This document shows, in pieces, positions 26,462 through 34,743 of a stretch of DNA of 64,000 bases. Positions within the stretch are counted from its first letter, which is position 1. The number at the start of each line of letters is the position of its first letter. The notes below the pieces were generated by a model. It made no database searches. It was not told the origin of the DNA and saw only the letters and a list, made by a program, of their open reading frames with translations. Origin of the DNA: Gemmatimonadaceae bacterium (GTDB taxonomy: Bacteria > Gemmatimonadota > Gemmatimonadetes > Gemmatimonadales > Gemmatimonadaceae). Location: contig CANGXD010000004.1 of the NCBI GenBank assembly GCA_947457545.1, positions 30,564 through 94,563 of the forward strand. Direction: 5' to 3'. The position numbers and the translations under genes were made by a program.

Positions 26462-27181
26462 ATGGTCTTTCCGCGAACTCAGGCGACTCCACCGAGTACG
26501 TCTTCCAAATGGATCCGATATTTCGTGGGGGTCGGTCTTTTCGTCCTCATTCGCGTATTGGTAGGGTGGATTAGTGGTGACTCGCTGAAGAACTCGATCA
26601 AGCAGGAGATGAAGAGCACGAGGAGGGTCGACATCACCGACATCAACCTCGCGAAGTCGGCTGATGGCGGACTGAGTGGAACCGCGACAGCCTCGAATGG
26701 GGACGTGTACGATCTTCAGGTCGACAAGCCCGGCGGCAGCCGACAAGCGTGGACCGCCAGTCCGTCGAAAAAGATGCTGGAGCGCGAAATCTCTACCATG
26801 ATGGCGAAGTCGTCGTTGGGGACGGCTGGGACAATCGACATCACGAAGACAGACAGCGGGGGCTATGTTGGGAGCGCGACCACGTCTGCAGGGGACACTT
26901 ACGAGGTGTTCGTGAAGCCCAGCACATCGCTGCTGCAGTTCATCACGGTCATTCCCTCCCAACAGACGATAACGGCAAGTCTGACGCGGGAGATCGAGAG
27001 CAGAACGCGCGAGACGGTCCGGTCTGTCGAGCTCACGCGAATCAAGGCAGGAGAATACACCGGCGCAGCCGTGCTTTCCGGAGGTGGACGGCTCGACGTA
27101 ACCACTGCATACAATGGCACAAAGGTCAGCTACTCGTTCAAGCCGAGTGAGCGTCGAACCCGGCCGCGTTCGGCCCCTTGA
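26462..27181 (+). CDS. Membrane-anchored protein with three internal repeats
   Basis: A 239-aa protein with one N-terminal helix (WIRYFVGVGLFVLIRVLVGW) and no lipobox. The rest consists of three approximately 60-residue repeats, each with a helix of the form SLKNSIKQEM / LEREISTMM / LTREIESRT and strands such as GGLSGTATASNGDVYDL, GGYVGSATTSAGDTYEV and GEYTGAAVLSGGGRLDV. The repeats look like small alpha-beta modules in the periplasm. The stop is two bases before the start of the ankyrin reading frame, so they probably form a pair. It could be an orphan immunity protein; no family is recognised. Confidence 0.7.
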   Translation: MVFPRTQATPPSTSSKWIRYFVGVGLFVLIRVLVGWISGDSLKNSIKQEMKSTRRVDITDINLAKSADGGLSGTATASNGDVYDLQVDKPGGSRQAWTASPSKKMLEREISTMMAKSSLGTAGTIDITKTDSGGYVGSATTSAGDTYEVFVKPSTSLLQFITVIPSQQTITASLTREIESRTRETVRSVELTRIKAGEYTGAAVLSGGGRLDVTTAYNGTKVSYSFKPSERRTRPRSAP

Positions 27182-27183
27182 TC

Positions 27184-27759
27184 ATGAGCAATGACGAACG
27201 CCGTGCGCGTGAATTGCAGCACATAGAGGAAGAGCGGCTCGACATACGCCGGGCGTCCACTGAGCCGATCACTGAGTTCACACTTCGCGATGCCGTTGCG
27301 GTTCACCATGTACCGACCGTTCGCTGGCACCTGACGCGAGGCGCCGACGTCCATGCCGTCGACACCGAGGGCGACTCACTGCTTCACGCTGCCATTGAAT
27401 GTCGACGGCACATCGACCCTAGCCCCGCATGATCGCTCGAAGATACCGTGCGACTGCTTCTTGACGCCGGAGTTGATCCGAAAGGCCGCACACGTCGCGG
27501 AGACACGCCGTTGCACGTGGCGCTGCGGACGTGGTGGTGCATGGCCGATGTGGTCGATCTGCTGCTGAATAGGGGCGCTGATCCGGATATCCCTAATGAT
27601 TCGGCGAGGACGCCTGGCGATGTGTTCTTGAAAGCGAAGCTGAAAGGTCCGTCAGGCCCGGGCCCGGAGATTCAGCGGTGGATAGCGGACTATCGGCGAA
27701 AGCAGAGTTGGATGCAGACCCGCCTGGAGACAGCGCGACAGCATCGACGTACGACATAG
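27184..27759 (+). pseudogene. Ankyrin-repeat protein interrupted by an in-frame TGA
   Basis: One reading frame from ATG at 27184 to 27759 encodes ankyrin repeats (VPTVRWHLTRGADVHAVDTE, GDSLLHAAIECRRH, then VRLLLDAGVDPKGRTRRGDT, PLHVALRT, VVDLLLNRGADPDIPNDSAR), but a TGA at 27430-27432 interrupts it between two repeats (DPSPA-stop-SLEDTVRLLL). Frame and repeat register are kept on both sides, so this is a single nonsense change in an otherwise intact gene of about 191 codons. It could be a recent pseudogene, a sequencing error, or two polypeptides. Ankyrin proteins mediate protein binding and are sometimes immunity proteins in toxin loci. Confidence 0.65.
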
Positions 27760-27823
27760 GAGTCCACGACCTTCAGGCGGCGGCGCGTGGTGAACACCCG
27801 CTCTCGTTTTTCACGGCATTCCT

Positions 27824-28075
27824 ATGCTCCGCGTGTTCCACTATGAGGTCACTGCCAACCGCATCCTCGAGCTGACCGTCGCAGGCGAGATTACCGGGAC
27901 GGTTGGCTGGGGGACCCCGCGAACGCCATCTCGACACGGTCCGCCCTATGCGTTCGGCCCACCTGACTTCCGGGTGTTCGTGCCGGCAGCCGAGGCTGTC
28001 GCACTCACCGGTAAGTCTCAGCGCATCGTGCTGACCTGGGCCGGTATCCGCCGGTCGGTGCGGCTAAACGCATAA
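27824..28075 (+). CDS. Small hypothetical protein
   Basis: An 83-aa reading frame beginning MLRVFHYEVTANRILELTV and ending GIRRSVRLNA. Hydrophobic and charged residues alternate in a beta-rich pattern (RIVLTWAG) and the composition is protein-like rather than the Arg-rich look of shadow frames. There is no clear ribosome-binding site and it stands alone between the ankyrin remnant and a convergent gene. It may be a fragment of a larger lost gene. No family recognised. Confidence 0.4.
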   Translation: MLRVFHYEVTANRILELTVAGEITGTVGWGTPRTPSRHGPPYAFGPPDFRVFVPAAEAVALTGKSQRIVLTWAGIRRSVRLNA

Positions 28076-28163
28076 CCAGCATAGATCGGACCTGAGTGGA
28101 TTGCCTTTCGCCCGCGCGAAGATGCTGCTTGAAAGGAACACAGATACCACTAGCAGCGGAACA

Positions 28164-28970
28164 TCATCGTCGTACGGATCGACCGAGCGTTTCCCAGCTG
28201 AGGGTCACTGTTTCCGAAGTGAAGGTTCCACCGACGGCGAAGGCCATACTCGGGCCCACGACGAAGGTGACGCCGCTTTGCGTCACGCTGAGCTGCAACT
28301 TATCCGTCATGGCCCAGCGGACTCGGCTCTTCACGTCTGGGCCAGGAAAGCGCCCGGACACCGCCTCGACCAAACGTTGTTCGAGGAGACGGGCGACGCG
28401 TACCGAATCCACAACAATATCTTTCCATCGCAGTGGCGTACCAGTACGACGGGAGTAACTGGCAGTTGAGGTGGAGTGGAAGCCATGATAGCCTTGCCCA
28501 TCGTATACACTCCTCGAGGCGTCAACCGTGATCAGTGCCGACGACACGAATGTGACAAGTGCCGATGCGTGATCGCTCAACTTCTCTTCCACACCCGTAG
28601 GCAGCCGCTCCAAAGCGCTCGCGGCGTGTTGCCGTACCGAAGACGCTCCGTTACTCGTCACCAATTCATTGAGTACGCGATTGACCTGACGAAGGCCTGC
28701 TTCACTCGTCGGATTCATGATGTGTGACCACTGACGCTCGACGACGGCCTCGCCCGTACAAAATCCACTCGCCCTACTAATGCCGCGACAGGGGCGCTGG
28801 ATTCGTATGGTGGAGTCTACGATGATCAACCCGCCGAGCAGGCGGGTCTTCACGCTGACCTGATTCTGAAGCAGCGCGGGAGCCAGCATGGGCGCCAGGC
28901 TCCCTGCGAGCAGAACCCAACGCGCGTGCCGAAGCCGCGCAATTACGAATCGGGGGTGGAAATGCCGCAT
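28164..28970 (-). CDS. Exported DUF3298/RsiV-like domain protein
   Basis: A 268-aa protein with an N-terminal hydrophobic segment (WVLLAGSLAPMLAPALL) suggesting export or anchoring. From about residue 115 the order SDHASALVTFVSSALITVD, YDGQGYHGFHSTSTASYSRR, TGTPLRWKDIVVDSVRVARL and LSVTQSGVTFVVGPSMAF matches the DUF4163/DUF3298 pair found in RsiV anti-sigma factors and PdaC, domains that in RsiV bind lysozyme. The His-rich loop is as in that family. There is no cytoplasmic anti-sigma part, so it is not RsiV itself. It is convergent with the small gene at 27,824. Given the effector region, a periplasmic immunity-like role is possible but unproven. Confidence 0.72.
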   Translation of the reverse strand: MRHFHPRFVIARLRHARWVLLAGSLAPMLAPALLQNQVSVKTRLLGGLIIVDSTIRIQRPCRGISRASGFCTGEAVVERQWSHIMNPTSEAGLRQVNRVLNELVTSNGASSVRQHAASALERLPTGVEEKLSDHASALVTFVSSALITVDASRSVYDGQGYHGFHSTSTASYSRRTGTPLRWKDIVVDSVRVARLLEQRLVEAVSGRFPGPDVKSRVRWAMTDKLQLSVTQSGVTFVVGPSMAFAVGGTFTSETVTLSWETLGRSVRR

Positions 28971-29297
28971 ATCGTCGAAGCTCGTTTTGCGAAGTCGCTC
29001 TCTTGATGCGCGAGGTCAGCAAACATTGATCTCTGGACCGGATGAAGGTCAAGTTCAGAATCCAATGCCGGAAAGGCAGTCGACTGCGGCGCCAACGAGG
29101 GGGTGAAAGCTGCAGACAGCCAGCGGCAATACTTATGGGCGAGGCCGTGGCGCGGCTGCCGCTGGATGCTGAGGTGCTCGAAAGAAGTCGGATCGCGAGC
29201 GGGCGTGGAACGTCAGGGGATCTACGCTTGCTACGATAACGTCGACGCGTACCTTACAGCGGATGCATCCTTTTCGACCAAATCTTATCGGCTACGA
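28971..29297. other. Intergenic region with no identified gene
   Basis: A 327-bp gap between the divergent DUF3298 gene and the PAAR cassette. The frames that cross it (for example one continuing upstream of the PAAR ATG) have no similarity or initiation signal I can support. It presumably holds the promoters of the two divergent units, but no convincing -35/-10 pair was found. Confidence 0.5.
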
Positions 29298-29855
29298 ATG
29301 AAACCTGCCGCCCGCATTTCGGACCTCCATACCTGCCCGATGGTGACTGGACTTGTCCCCCACGTGGGCGGTCCGATCATGCCACCCGGACATCTAATGA
29401 CGCTGATCGCCGGTCTTCCGGCGGCACGTCTTGGCGACATGGCCGTCTGCGTTGGGCCGCCGGATGTCATTGTGTCCGGCTCGTCCGGGTGCATGATCGG
29501 CGGCAAGCCCGCAGCGAGGATGGGTGACCAGACGGCGCATGGCGGCATCATCACGCTTGGGTGCATGACCGTCCTGATCGGAGAGTCGGGCGGAGGAGGA
29601 GGTGGTGGTGGAGGTGGTGGCGGTGGCCAGAGCATCGCAGCTGACTACACGCCTCCTCCCGCGACAATGCAATCGCAGGTGATGAAGGAGGCTAAAGCGT
29701 CGGCTAAGCCATTTTGCGAGCAGTGCGCGGCTGCGGCGCCGAAGGTGTCCAAGTCTACAGGACAACAGGCGGAGACATTGCGGGCGGCAAAGCGAGGCGG
29801 CATTCCGTTTTGCGAGGAGTGTGCCCGGCAGGCGGAAGGGGCAGGTGACGTATGA
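29298..29855 (+). CDS. PAAR-domain T6SS spike-tip protein (cassette A)
   Basis: A 185-aa protein from ATG at 29298 (KPAARISDLHTCPM). Residues 1-95 form a PAAR domain with the expected repeats: HTCPMVTG...PHVGGPI, LIAGLPAARLGDMAVCVGPP, DVIVSG...GGKPAARMGDQTAHGG. A run of 13 glycines follows (a GGN-codon tract near 29,588-29,628). The C-terminal approximately 65 residues have two matching CxxC motifs (PFCEQC and PFCEEC), possibly a zinc-binding extension. PAAR proteins sharpen the VgrG spike and carry effectors. It overlaps the DUF4123 gene (ATGA) and starts a five-gene cassette. The longer upstream frame was rejected because homology starts at KPAAR. Confidence 0.92.
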   Translation: MKPAARISDLHTCPMVTGLVPHVGGPIMPPGHLMTLIAGLPAARLGDMAVCVGPPDVIVSGSSGCMIGGKPAARMGDQTAHGGIITLGCMTVLIGESGGGGGGGGGGGGGQSIAADYTPPPATMQSQVMKEAKASAKPFCEQCAAAAPKVSKSTGQQAETLRAAKRGGIPFCEECARQAEGAGDV

Positions 29856-30376
29856 TCGAACGTCAGCCAATCGAACACGTCGCGCTCGAGCACTTCCGGG
29901 AACAGGGTCGACTATTCGCGATCCTCGATGCCTGCGATTCTCCCTCGATTCCGGTGCTGTGCGCCGGACTGGGCGAATCACGGGCCGTGTCGCTTTATCG
30001 CGGTACGGCCGAAGAGCAGTTCGCCGACATTGCACCCTACTTGGTGCATGTGGACACCGCCGAACTGCTGGACTGGGTGCTGCAGTTCAGTGTGACCCCG
30101 GGTTGGGGGATCATGATTGTCGCGTCTGGTACGCTCGAGCAGTTACGGACGCATTTCCGTAAGTTCCTGAAGGTGCAGGGTCCGGATGGGAAGCCGATGT
30201 ATTTCCGCTTCTACGATCCGCGGGTACTCGAGATGTTTCTGCCCACCTGCAATACAGAACAATTGATCCAGCTTTATGGCCCAGCGGAGCTTTTTGCTAC
30301 AAGAGACGGCGCTCAGCCGATCATTGCTTCGCGACGGGCTGGAAGTGTGTTAAACCCTGTCGCTCAGCCCAAATAG
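29852..30376 (+). CDS. DUF4123 T6SS effector adaptor/chaperone (cassette A)
   Basis: A 174-aa DUF4123 protein: FAILDACDSPSIPVLC near the N-terminus, then SLYRGTAEEQFADIAPYLV, WGIMIVASGTLEQLRTHFRK and the diagnostic FRFYDPRVLEMFLPTC. DUF4123 proteins (Tap-1/TEC) load specific effectors onto VgrG or PAAR. The start overlaps the PAAR stop (ATGA). The paralogue in cassette B is at 46,353. It probably loads the 563-aa effector encoded two genes downstream, with help from the small adaptor that follows. Confidence 0.9.
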   Translation: MIERQPIEHVALEHFREQGRLFAILDACDSPSIPVLCAGLGESRAVSLYRGTAEEQFADIAPYLVHVDTAELLDWVLQFSVTPGWGIMIVASGTLEQLRTHFRKFLKVQGPDGKPMYFRFYDPRVLEMFLPTCNTEQLIQLYGPAELFATRDGAQPIIASRRAGSVLNPVAQPK

Positions 30377-30411
30377 TTGAAGCGTGCACCGACAGGTTCG
30401 AGGTTTCGCCT

Positions 30412-31008
30412 ATGATGGTGATCTGGCCGAATCATCCGACAGGGGGCGAACTCACCTTAGAAGTCTTGCTGGAGTTGCTCGAATCCGTGGTGCAGCACCT
30501 AAAGTTCACGATCACTGGTGATCACGATGTTTCGTCCGACCTGCTACCGCAAGAAGCTTCGGCTGCGCTTGGGCTGGATACTCGCTCGTCTTCCTCATGC
30601 CCCATCCGGATTGGGAGCGAACGTCAGATGACATTGCTCAGTCCCATTTTTAAGATCCGCATCGAACAGATGCAGATGTTGCAAGGCGTGGTCGACGAGC
30701 GGTTCATCACGCGACTCATTCAGGATTGGGTCGACGAAGAGGCGGTCATCGATGATGAGACCCTTCGATCTGCGTGCCGAGCATGGCTAGCCGACGGTCG
30801 ACGATTCGGCTTTGAAACCGAGTACGAGCTGGCGATCTATTGTGATGCGCGTCGTCGTGGTGGGTTACCGTTTGCAGAGGGTACCATTAAGGCGGGTCGC
30901 CTAGCCGTGCAAACCGACATTCCAGCACGCGTTCGCGCAGAGATGATCGCCGCGTGGCTGGCGATCGAACCGCCTGACCTGTTCGCCGAGGAGTCCCCCA
31001 GTGCCTAA
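30412..31008 (+). CDS. Small helical T6SS-associated adaptor (cassette A)
   Basis: 198 aa from the ATG at 30412 (GAGG eight bases upstream), or 126 aa from the ATG at 30628, which follows GGGAG. The shared core begins at the second Met: FKIRIEQMQMLQGVVDERF, ITRLIQDWVDE, LRSACRAWLADGRRFGFETE, YELAIYCDA. The same core pattern appears in the proteins at 45,955 and 36,196, so three effector cassettes carry a member. Proteins of this kind often follow DUF4123 genes in T6SS loci and are probably effector-loading adaptors. The N-terminal 72 residues are not shared. The stop overlaps the effector GTG by eight bases. Confidence 0.75.
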   Translation: MMVIWPNHPTGGELTLEVLLELLESVVQHLKFTITGDHDVSSDLLPQEASAALGLDTRSSSSCPIRIGSERQMTLLSPIFKIRIEQMQMLQGVVDERFITRLIQDWVDEEAVIDDETLRSACRAWLADGRRFGFETEYELAIYCDARRRGGLPFAEGTIKAGRLAVQTDIPARVRAEMIAAWLAIEPPDLFAEESPSA

Positions 31009-32692
31009 TTGGTTCGATTCATTTTTGGAGAATTCCAGCAGAGTGGACCCCAAGATGAGCAAGTCGCTCGACAAACTGAGCCGGCAGCTCGCGTCTCGTG
31101 ATCGATATGCGGATCTTCCGGTTGGGGTAAAGCGTGCCTGCGAGCTTGTGGATCAGCCGTGCGGGGTTGGTCGACTGATCGTGCGGCGCGACGCAGTTGA
31201 CGATGAAGAGCAGTATCAGGCCATGGAGATGAGATGGGGAAACACGGACCCGAGCGCTCCTGGCGTTCCAGTATGGCGCCCCGGTTTCCCGCTGCAGATT
31301 GTCGCCCCCTCGAGTTTCTCTCCCAATAAGCCTCGAGAAGTGGAGATCGAAGCGGACATGATCGGCGTATGTTCCGCTCAAGCTCACCCTCGGTGCGCCT
31401 TCAACGACTCCGACGTATCAATTGGTACGCGAAGAACACTAAAGTTTTTTAGAGATACGGAACTCGACGACTGGATGTCTTTTCCAGGGATATTTGAGTT
31501 GCTCCGCCATTTGTATGTCGGTGCAACGACACCTTATCCCATACGTGTCGACAGTTGTGGTACGTCGGGTGCTGATTCCCCTCCGAGCTCTCGTCGTGTC
31601 GTTGGACTGATCGAGGTGTTTCCTGCCGACGAGTTCGAGCTGACGATCACCTCACCCGCTGCGTGGACCAAGCGCTGGCGTCCAATCGGTGCGCGATTCA
31701 AAAAGCGTACGGACAAAAGGAAGGTCAAGAAACAGTTTCACGAGGACAACCCGAACGAGAATGATTGCGAGATCGAGCTCACCGTTTCTGATGGTCCGCG
31801 CGAGCGGTCGGTAGAGGGATCCGACATTCTCGAATCACTCGAGAATGCGAAGAAGGTACTGAAGGCACTCAAAAAGGTCGGCCAGTGGACGGGGATGAAC
31901 CCGGTCGGCTTTTCGGCAAGTTTTGTCGGCGACGTAAATGCCATCGCTGGTGAAATGAGCTTGAAGTGGGCGTACCGCGAGGTTCCACACTCACGCGAAG
32001 TGTACCTGTGGGCCTCCGGCGCGATCTCATTGGTATTGGTGTCCGCAGAACTCACAGGAGAATTCGCATGGCAGATTCTTGGTAAGGCGAAGGTTTACTT
32101 CTCGTTGAAAATCGAGGGAGAGTTAGGGCTTGAAGGCGAGATAGAACGCTTGGGGCCTGGTCATTCGAACACCTCGGTAAAGCCGACGGGTGAGCTCAAG
32201 GGCACGGCGGAACTCGGTGCAAAAGTAGGCTGCCAAATCGTTGCGGGCGCGCTCAGCGCAACATGCGGAATCGAGTTGGACGCCGACGAATTCTGGTTGC
32301 TTGGTCGTCGCTGTGGCGGAGCGGAGGCGCCATCGGGCCGTATTCCTCCGGAAGAGCTGCGAAATCCGACGGCGGCTCGGGCGGCGGGTGTTTCCGTCGC
32401 GGATGTCCCCGAGGAATATGAAGCAGGAGACGCCAGGACCATCGGTAAGGTCTTTGGCGGTAAGTTGAAGTTTAACCGAACGCCCTTGATCTTCGGGGCG
32501 ACCATCGAAGTGATGGGCGTGGGACGCTTCAAGTACACCACGGAGGGACCAATCGAAGAAGCGAAGCCCTGGTGGACATGGGATCTCGAAAAACAATCAT
32601 CGCCGGCGCCCGAGGTGAAGGAGGATGACCGGCCCAGCGTCGAGATGGTACCGCTTGATTCAAGTAGCGAACGAAGGAGTCCAGCACGATGA
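31001..32692 (+). CDS. Large T6SS effector candidate of unknown activity (cassette A)
   Basis: A 563-aa protein starting with GTG at 31001 and overlapping the adaptor gene. No signal peptide. The N-terminal 210 residues have no motif I can name. From about residue 245 it is a beta-rich region with REVYLWASGAISLVLVSAEL, GKAKVYFSLKIEGELGLEGE and AELGAKVGCQIVAGALSATC, which resembles the C-terminal region of the M15 effector at 43,536 (RAGIYLVFEVSAEAGFAAER, SIEGSVAIAGELF). The shared part may be a delivery or membrane-interacting domain and the different N-termini the activities. It is followed, with a one-codon overlap, by a partner gene at 32,689. The effector role comes from context. Confidence 0.7.
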   Translation: MPNWFDSFLENSSRVDPKMSKSLDKLSRQLASRDRYADLPVGVKRACELVDQPCGVGRLIVRRDAVDDEEQYQAMEMRWGNTDPSAPGVPVWRPGFPLQIVAPSSFSPNKPREVEIEADMIGVCSAQAHPRCAFNDSDVSIGTRRTLKFFRDTELDDWMSFPGIFELLRHLYVGATTPYPIRVDSCGTSGADSPPSSRRVVGLIEVFPADEFELTITSPAAWTKRWRPIGARFKKRTDKRKVKKQFHEDNPNENDCEIELTVSDGPRERSVEGSDILESLENAKKVLKALKKVGQWTGMNPVGFSASFVGDVNAIAGEMSLKWAYREVPHSREVYLWASGAISLVLVSAELTGEFAWQILGKAKVYFSLKIEGELGLEGEIERLGPGHSNTSVKPTGELKGTAELGAKVGCQIVAGALSATCGIELDADEFWLLGRRCGGAEAPSGRIPPEELRNPTAARAAGVSVADVPEEYEAGDARTIGKVFGGKLKFNRTPLIFGATIEVMGVGRFKYTTEGPIEEAKPWWTWDLEKQSSPAPEVKEDDRPSVEMVPLDSSSERRSPAR

Positions 32693-33492
32693 ACGCAGTA
32701 TTCATGTTGCGGATTACAGCTGGCTCGGCGAGCCTCGAATGCCTCGTTAACGGCGTTCCCGCGTGCTATCTGCCCGCTGGAATCGCGGATACCAGATCCT
32801 TCAACATCGGTCACTTGCTCCAATCAGGCGCCAATGATCTGGTGACAGTCTTGGGACCAAATCCGTTCGCCGAAAAGTACCTCGAGGACTGGATCAAGCC
32901 GACCGCTCAGACAGACCTCGGGTTGTCGACCATTCGGCTGGAGATCGTCCGGTTCGCCGATAAGGAAGGGGTCAGCAGCACGGGGGGCGAGGTCGTTGCG
33001 TGGCGTGAGTGGCAGGTCGAACGGTCCGCGCGACCGAGGACGTACCAAGTAGGCTTTGTCGTCGGCGACGCGGTACCGCGTTGGCAGTGGTCCCGTGCAG
33101 AACGCTGGCCTTCACGCTTAGCGGCAATTTCGACGGTCGAGCCGTTTGTGGTTGGTCTCCATCGTGCGCTTGTCGAAGGCCGCGTCGAACCCATCCTGGA
33201 AGCAAACGAACCTCGCTTGCGCGATGCCTGCACAGCGTTCGATTGGAATTTCGAGGAGATGCTGGACGGGATGAAGCAGGTCCTGCTTGAGAAGCTTCGC
33301 AGTGGCCATCTCGTGCAGCCTCTTCACCCCCAGACGTGGTCATGGCGGCTACTCAGAGACGGTGCCCTACTTGAGGTGACCCGCGGTGAGCGTGATCCGG
33401 TGCTGGTGCTGGCAAATCCAGCAACCGGAGACGAAGTACAGCTTCCACTCGTGATCGGAATGCTAGATGGGAGCCCGCGGCTTCTCGCGTGA
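32689..33492 (+). CDS. Effector-linked partner protein (cassette A), possible immunity or chaperone
   Basis: A 267-aa protein; ATG at 32689 overlaps the effector stop and follows AAGGAG. The N-terminal approximately 110 residues look like a beta-sandwich (LRITAGSASLECLVNGVPAC, then LLQSGANDLVTVLGPN). The rest is helical (CTAFDWNFEEMLDGMKQVLL) and ends in strands (RLLRDGALLEVTRGERDPVL). The protein at 42,773 in cassette B has the same plan (VLVNGRKV, IRSGRNTVALAV, helical middle, ending in a short beta region) and the same position. No signal peptide, so if it is immunity it acts in the cytoplasm; otherwise it may be a chaperone. No named family. Confidence 0.7.
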   Translation: MNAVFMLRITAGSASLECLVNGVPACYLPAGIADTRSFNIGHLLQSGANDLVTVLGPNPFAEKYLEDWIKPTAQTDLGLSTIRLEIVRFADKEGVSSTGGEVVAWREWQVERSARPRTYQVGFVVGDAVPRWQWSRAERWPSRLAAISTVEPFVVGLHRALVEGRVEPILEANEPRLRDACTAFDWNFEEMLDGMKQVLLEKLRSGHLVQPLHPQTWSWRLLRDGALLEVTRGERDPVLVLANPATGDEVQLPLVIGMLDGSPRLLA

Positions 33493-33526
33493 GCCCCACG
33501 ACGGAAACCCAACTCGGGTGGCCACC

Positions 33527-33546
33527 TCTGGCCACCGCAAAGCCGG
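33527..33546. terminator. Possible bidirectional hairpin between convergent genes
   Basis: GGTGGCC (33527-33533) and GGCCACC (33540-33546) can pair around a six-base loop, between two converging cassettes. No T-run follows on either strand, so a role as an intrinsic terminator is only suggestive. Confidence 0.3.
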
Positions 33547-33678
33547 CCATCATGACTGGCGAGCCGCGGCCTAGCCAAGGGGGCGTTCGGACGGCGCAAT
33601 AAGCGCAGTACGCAATGTCTTGGTGGAAGATCACCGGAGCAGGTGACCGCACTGGAAACGCCTCTCGATGAGGCACCC

Positions 33679-34743
33679 TTAGCGTTGCTCTATCTCGAAA
33701 CGCACCCCTTGCAGGGGTACAAGGGTCTCCCGACTTCGAGCGCTCGCCGTGATTCGCCCGGGCGCCCCGCTGACATCCACGCTCACCACGAGCGGAGCAT
33801 CGGTGCGGTCTCCCGCAAGCTTCTGCGCCAAGGCCAACATCGTCGGCGCGTTCAGCGATACCTCGGCGCGGTAGCGAATCCCTCCGGCGAGGGAGAAAGT
33901 GACTGACGCGCCGGTGGGTACGCTCCGCGGCCGAGCCTCCGGCGCCATCGCCGCCTTTCCGAGCAACTGCTCCGTCTCACCATCGGCGAACCGCCACGTC
34001 ACCTGCTCGACGGTCGTGGCCCCCGTGATCACCGGCTGCAGTGTCCGTGAGATCCCTGCGTCGCGCCAGAAGGCCCCCGTCACCGGGGCACGGCGCAGCG
34101 CCGCGAGTGCGTCGGCACCGAGCCGCCGACTGAGCTCGTTGGAGATGTGCTGCTCGCGCGAGATCGCCATGTCGGGATGGTAAGTCTTCCAATCGGCGGA
34201 CTCTCGCGATCCGGTCCCTTGGGCCACCCGGCGGCGCTGGCCCGGCCCCGTCACCCACACCGACATGATCCCCTCCGGTGCGAGCCCCACTACGATTCCG
34301 TCGTACTTCGCCGTACCAGCGGGGGTCGGCACCGCATACTCACCTGCGAGCAGCGGTTCGATGACAGCGTCCGGGAGCGCAAGCGAGGCGCGATAAAATG
34401 CGTCTTCCGCGTATGAGAACCACAACACGTCGACACGGACCGGCACACCCTTGAATTGCGGCTCTCGCAGTTCCGTATCGCCAGGTTCCCCCCACCCCTG
34501 GTCGACGGTGGCCTCGGTGGGCAACCCGATCTTTTTCCCATCCCGTAACGTGAAGGCTCCCTGCAGCGCCTTCATTGGGAGATTCGTTGGGCCTGTGAGA
34601 CTCGGATACCATTCGAAGGCAGTTGACATCGCGTTATCTACGTTGCGGTCGGAGGGAGAATTTGCTGTATCGTGCGAGCCGTGACACGCGAGGGTCGCGA
34701 GCAGGCCCGCGCGCACGAGGGTCGATCGAGCCCATCTATCCAC
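33679..34743 (-). CDS. DUF2931-like lipoprotein, candidate immunity to the Tle1-type phospholipase
   Basis: Reading from GTG at 34743 (eight-base overlap with the phospholipase stop) gives a 354-aa lipoprotein with LVRAGLLATLAC as signal and lipobox; an ATG at 34770 would add nine residues. The mature N-terminal half has FEWYPSLTGPTN, VDVLWFSYAEDAFYRASL and KYDGIVVGLAPEGIMSVWVT, the pattern of DUF2931 proteins, which occur as lipoprotein partners of T6SS lipases. The C-terminal half is beta-rich (GASVTFSLAGGIRYRAEV). Outer-face or periplasmic immunity to a membrane-attacking lipase is the natural reading; this is inference from context and family. Confidence 0.75.
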   Translation of the reverse strand: MDRWARSTLVRAGLLATLACHGSHDTANSPSDRNVDNAMSTAFEWYPSLTGPTNLPMKALQGAFTLRDGKKIGLPTEATVDQGWGEPGDTELREPQFKGVPVRVDVLWFSYAEDAFYRASLALPDAVIEPLLAGEYAVPTPAGTAKYDGIVVGLAPEGIMSVWVTGPGQRRRVAQGTGSRESADWKTYHPDMAISREQHISNELSRRLGADALAALRRAPVTGAFWRDAGISRTLQPVITGATTVEQVTWRFADGETEQLLGKAAMAPEARPRSVPTGASVTFSLAGGIRYRAEVSLNAPTMLALAQKLAGDRTDAPLVVSVDVSGAPGRITASARSRETLVPLQGVRFEIEQR

